Source of the DNA: Desulfobacterales bacterium
GTDB taxonomy: Bacteria; Desulfobacterota; Desulfobacteria; Desulfobacterales; DAOWNP01
Direction: 5' to 3'
Assembly (NCBI GenBank): GCA_030149595.1
Contig: JASFBI010000003.1
Location: forward strand, 1-18,351
DNA length: 18,351 nt
A program made the translations under genes and the position numbers. Shown here one piece after another: positions 15,612 to 18,351 of the stretch. Within the stretch, counting starts at the first letter, position 1, and every line of letters starts with the position of its first letter. The notes below the pieces were generated by a model. The model saw nothing but the letters and a program-made list of their open reading frames with translations. It searched no databases and had not been told where the DNA came from.

Positions 15612-15655
15612 TTAGAATAACAAAATTCATTTAGAGAGAGTTATTCAAAGGTTTC
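15612..15655 (+). repeat. Diverged repeat, copy B (copy A at 6070-6114)
   Basis: The words TTAGAATA, AAATTCATT, GAGTTATTCA and AGGTTTC occur in the same order and spacing (one base shorter) as in copy A. Substitutions are mainly transitions. Only the 44-45 bases are shared; the flanks differ. Confidence 0.55.
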
Positions 15656-15708
15656 GCACGCCTGTATAGGGAAAAAGAAAAACCTCTAAAAATTTACTAC
15701 ATAAATGT

Positions 15709-15736
15709 AATAATGGGACGAGTACATGCCATTATT
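15709..15736. repeat. Perfect 8-base inverted repeat upstream of amt
   Basis: AATAATGG (15709-15716) pairs with CCATTATT (15729-15736) across 12 bases, about 300 bases before the transporter start. It may be an operator or part of the long leader. Confidence 0.35.
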
Positions 15737-16030
15737 GTATCAATAACACCGTCTAATAGCCATGACCAATATAAAACAATACCTTTTTCCATACAAACCT
15801 TTTTTAAAAACCAGTATTTTAAGATACTTACAAGAAATATATTTTACATGGTACGTATATTGCTTATTTTTAATTAAAACTAAGGTTGTTGTTGATTTAT
15901 CAATGCCGGATAAGGTTGTAAAAGCTATAATACCGGATACTTTGTAGATGAAAAAGGAAACGATGTGCTTTAGTAGTGACAAAGAAAATAAGCAGCAAGG
16001 TTTAACAAAAGTAAAAAGGAGAAGAGAGGC

Positions 16031-17380
16031 ATGAAAAAAATATTTCTTTCATTTGTATTTGTAATTACATGGTTTACAGCAGTATGGGCAGGAGATAATG
16101 CTCCAACAGCAATATCAAACAAAGAGGCAATAGACCTTGTGCAGACACATGCAAACTTTCTATGGACGCTTGTGGCAGCAGCACTTGTTTTTTTTATGCA
16201 GGCTGGATTTGCCCTGGTTGAGGCTGGTTTTACAAGAGCAAAAAACTGTGTAAACATTATGATGAAAAATCTTATGGATTTTTCCATGGGAAGCATTGGG
16301 TACTGGGCAGTTGGTTTTGGCTTGATGTTTGGTGTTTCAAAAACAGGATGGTTTGGGACATCTGGCTTTTTCCTGAGCGATTTTACACCTGATGGAGATC
16401 CATGGGTGCTTGCTTTCTGGATGTTTCAGGTTGTATTTGCTGCAACAGCTGCAACCATAGTTTCAGGAGCCATGGCTGAAAGAACTAAATTTGTTGGTTA
16501 TCTGTGCTACAGCCTGGTTTTGAGTATGTTTATATATCCAATTTTTGGAAGCTGGGCATGGGGAAGTCTGTTTAATGGCAGTGGATGGCTTGAAGGCCTG
16601 GGGTTTATAGATTTTGCAGGATCAACTGTGGTGCATTCAGTAGGTGGCTGGGCAGCACTTGCAGGAGCAATGGTGCTTGGTCCCAGATTAGGTAAATATA
16701 CCAAAAACAAAGAAATCAGGCCTATTCTTGGTCATAATATACCTCTGGCAGCACTGGGTGTTTTTATCTTATGGCTGGGATGGTTCGGTTTTAATCCAGG
16801 ATCAACAACAACTGCAGATAAAAGTATTGCCATGATATTTGTAAATACTAATCTTGCTGCAGCTGCTGGATCAATATCTGCAATGATAATTTCATGGATA
16901 AAATTTGGAAAGCCCGAAGTCAGCATGAGTCTTAATGGTGCTCTGGCTGGCTTGGTGGCAATTACAGCAGGGTGTGCCAATGTATCACCAAACAGTGCAA
17001 TTGTTATAGGGGCAGTAGCAGGTGTTCTGGTTGTTTTTTCTGTTCTTTTTTTTGATAAAATCAAAATTGATGATCCTGTTGGAGCCATATCTGTTCACGG
17101 TATAAATGGTGCCTGGGGTACTCTTGCAGCAGGTCTTTTTAATATTGGCGGTGTAACAGGAAAAATTATTGGTGTTCAGCTACTTGGTATAGGGGCATGT
17201 TTTTTATGGACATTTACAACAGCATTTATCTTGTTTAAACTTATTGATTATACCATAGGTCTAAGGGTTTCCCCTGAAGAAGAGGTAGAAGGGCTTGACT
17301 CTACAGAGCATGGTGGTAATGCATATCCTGACTTTGGTGTTTCTTCACACGGTGGTGTTGATCCTGCCTCTTTATTTTAA
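16031..17380 (+). CDS. amt: Ammonium transporter (Amt/MEP/Rh family) with signal peptide
   Basis: The product is a trimeric inner-membrane channel that takes up ammonium. The first 20 residues (MKKIFLSFVFVITWFTAVWA) form a cleavable signal peptide, so the mature N-terminus is outside. About eleven membrane helices follow. The paired pore histidines are His202 in TVVHSVGGWAALAG and His356 in AISVHGINGAWGTLA, and the conserved Asp194 is in FIDFAGSTVVH. The C-terminal tail after residue 411 (LRVSPEEEVEGLDSTEHGG) is the part that meets the PII protein GlnK in Amt channels. The 449 residues are normal. GGAGAAG at 16019-16025 is the ribosome binding site for ATG 16031. No glnK or glnB follows in the window; instead a palindromic element comes 11 bases after the stop and may end the transcript. 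Confidence 0.95.
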   Translation: MKKIFLSFVFVITWFTAVWAGDNAPTAISNKEAIDLVQTHANFLWTLVAAALVFFMQAGFALVEAGFTRAKNCVNIMMKNLMDFSMGSIGYWAVGFGLMFGVSKTGWFGTSGFFLSDFTPDGDPWVLAFWMFQVVFAATAATIVSGAMAERTKFVGYLCYSLVLSMFIYPIFGSWAWGSLFNGSGWLEGLGFIDFAGSTVVHSVGGWAALAGAMVLGPRLGKYTKNKEIRPILGHNIPLAALGVFILWLGWFGFNPGSTTTADKSIAMIFVNTNLAAAAGSISAMIISWIKFGKPEVSMSLNGALAGLVAITAGCANVSPNSAIVIGAVAGVLVVFSVLFFDKIKIDDPVGAISVHGINGAWGTLAAGLFNIGGVTGKIIGVQLLGIGACFLWTFTTAFILFKLIDYTIGLRVSPEEEVEGLDSTEHGGNAYPDFGVSSHGGVDPASLF

Positions 17381-17391
17381 GTTTTAAAATC

Positions 17392-17540
17392 ATCGACAGG
17401 CTGTTACAGAATGAAAATTTCTTCAAGTTCAAGGCAAAAAAATAAATTTAACCGCAGGTATACCCGTTGTATTCCGAGGATTAAATTTATTTTTTAACGC
17501 AGAAATTGGACAAAGTAGTGTTTAGTAACAGCCTGTCGAT
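17392..17540. repeat. 149-base palindromic MITE-like element
   Basis: Perfect 16-base terminal inverted repeats, ATCGACAGGCTGTTAC (17392-17407) and its complement (17525-17540), enclose a second perfect 15-base stem (17437-17451 with 17481-17495). Near the apex, GGTATAC (17457-17463) and GTATTCC (17470-17476) nearly pair. The whole element could fold into one long hairpin. Its core is shared with the diverged element at 7012-7147. It lies between the amt stop and the KamA gene. It may be a non-autonomous mobile element, and may also act as a terminator for amt. Confidence 0.82.
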
Positions 17541-17758
17541 ATGACAAACACATCAAATCAGGCAGTATTTAATGTCTATATTGAATATTTAGGAATTGGC
17601 CATAACCTGGGCTAAAATCTGAACATCCAAAGAATACAGCTATTAATTTGCTGAATAAACAACAACTTACAACAGATGCTACATTTTTTAGAGTAAGAAT
17701 GGCCGACCTTATGATCAAACCCAATATTTAAGAGGTGATCCCTTTCCCTTTACAACCA

Positions 17759-18351
17759 TTATTCAGGCATGTTAGAAATTTTGGTAATCTCACCTTTATA
17801 ATTTCGCACCGTGTACTCTTTCTTGTTTTTATCAACAATATAATAGTCTGGCATTAATGGGATCTTGCCGATGTTAGTCGCCAGCACGTACATAGGTTGT
17901 GCCAGACCTGTAGTATGACCACGTAATGCATCACGAATTAACTCAGCTCCTTTTTCCACAGGAGTACGAAAATGATCAATTCCCGGAGCTGGTTCACAAT
18001 AAAACACATAGTAGGGGCGTATACGAGTGCGTAATAATTTTTGATGCAATTCTCTGAAAGTATCCACATCATCATTGATGCCCTTCAACAACACAGCCTG
18101 ATTTCCCACATTAATGCCGCAACTCATCAGTTCGTAAACTGCTTTTGCAGTTTTTTCGGTAATTTCTTTCGGGTGGTTACACTGTGTACTTATCCAAACA
18201 GGGATGTGATGGAAACCCCCGATCGCTTTTTTCAATCCTTCTGTAATACGATAGGGAAGGACTATTGGCAGCCGGGAGCCAATCCTGATCATTTCAATGT
18301 GTGGCATTTCGCGAAGTTTGGCAATCAGGTATTCAAGTTTTTCGTCTGACA
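17759..18351 (-). CDS. KamA-family radical SAM aminomutase, C-terminal part (partial)
   Basis: The gene runs off the window's right edge; about 197 C-terminal residues are seen, so the radical SAM CxxxCxxC motif is outside. PHIEMIRIGSRLPIVLPYRI, NHPKEIT, GNQAVLLKGINDD, RIRPYYVFYC, GIDHFRTPVEKG, LRGHTTGLAQPMYV, GKIPLMPDYYIV and VRNYKGEI follow the lysine 2,3-aminomutase order. The Lys of GKIPLMPDY matches the PLP-binding Lys. In Clostridium lysine 2,3-aminomutase, Asp293 and Asp330 hold the lysine side-chain amine; here the matching positions read YCEP (Glu) and VLATN (Ala), and the PGGGGK loop is shortened to TNIGK. Lysine is therefore doubtful as substrate. Hand counts of two 60-base blocks give about 46% G+C, against 35% in a pta block. 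Confidence 0.87.
   Translation of the reverse strand, partial: SDEKLEYLIAKLREMPHIEMIRIGSRLPIVLPYRITEGLKKAIGGFHHIPVWISTQCNHPKEITEKTAKAVYELMSCGINVGNQAVLLKGINDDVDTFRELHQKLLRTRIRPYYVFYCEPAPGIDHFRTPVEKGAELIRDALRGHTTGLAQPMYVLATNIGKIPLMPDYYIVDKNKKEYTVRNYKGEITKISNMPE

Larger units (their letters stand above)
15355..16030. other. Long intergenic region before the ammonium transporter
   Basis: No gene is credible in these 676 bases. The region just after ackA is AT-rich, with a weak GTTTT-CTGT-AAAAC hairpin (15382-15395) before T-rich DNA. Further on are a 6-base hairpin (15563-15585), copy B of a diverged repeat (15612-15655), an 8-base inverted repeat (15709-15736), and two CCGGATA words (15906-15912, 15933-15939) near a TATAAT at 15926-15931. 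A regulatory leader for the transporter is likely somewhere here, but I cannot place the promoter. Confidence 0.5.

Noticed and set aside
15714..15730. Sigma-54 promoter upstream of amt (GG-N10-GC in the TGGGACGAGTACATGC region)
   Set aside because: Only the GG and GC dinucleotides and one further base fit; the best-looking alignment needs one extra base of spacing, which sigma-54 does not tolerate, and the site is 300 bases from the gene.
15762..15947. 61-codon open frame before amt
   Set aside because: No ribosome binding site, composition mirrors AT-rich intergenic DNA and no recognisable motif; the same holds for a 28-codon frame overlapping the amt start.
1..18351. TGA reassigned to an amino acid in this organism
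   Set aside because: dgt, pta and ackA all end with TGA at their normal family lengths, so TGA works as a stop.
1..18351. CRISPR array or tRNA/rRNA genes
   Set aside because: No regularly spaced direct repeats and no cloverleaf or rRNA-like sequence seen on either strand.

Overview
This is an AT-rich (roughly one-third G+C) bacterial chromosomal window. The genes are spaced by long, very AT-rich gaps full of hairpins and repeats. Several things point to an anaerobic deltaproteobacterium (Desulfobacterota, sulfate-reducer-like; inferred, species unknown): a MoeA fused to a substrate-binding domain, paired CxxC-type cysteine-cluster proteins, a pta-ackA acetate operon, a KamA-family radical enzyme and a stand-alone HsdR-N domain protein. 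No rRNA, tRNA, CRISPR array or intact transposase was seen.

Left part (1-3744): the tail of an unrecognised gene, a small unknown ORF, then two tandem molybdenum-insertion (MoeA) paralogs. The second is a MoeA plus PBP-like fusion cut by one in-frame TGA at 3244-3246. The reading frame beyond the stop is fully preserved to 3744, so this is either a very recent nonsense mutation or a readthrough event. Next (4085-5934) come an alpha/alpha-toroid (prenyltransferase/squalene-cyclase-like) protein and a TTG-initiated hexapeptide-repeat acyltransferase, possibly a pair.

Middle part (5935-9541): a small four-cysteine protein (minus), a J-domain protein with a GspE-N/MshEN-like C-terminus (plus), a TadA-like deaminase (minus) and an HsdR N-terminal-domain protein (minus). 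The gaps carry stacked hairpins, a palindromic mobile-like element (7012-7147) and a diverged repeat. Then 9542-11985 has a dGTPase-like HD hydrolase followed by two YkgJ-type cysteine-cluster proteins on the same strand.

Right part: pta (12011-14122) and ackA (14125-15354), 2 bases apart, interconvert acetyl-CoA and acetate with ATP gain. A 676-base gap precedes an ammonium transporter with a signal peptide (16031-17380). Eleven bases after its stop lies a 149-base palindromic element with perfect 16-base ends, related in its core to the element at 7012. The window ends in the 3' part of a KamA-family radical SAM aminomutase (minus), which is visibly richer in G+C than its neighbours and has changed substrate-binding positions.

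The best leads are the TGA-interrupted MoeA-PBP gene, the palindromic element family, the altered KamA substrate pocket and the stacked hairpins at 6782-6874.
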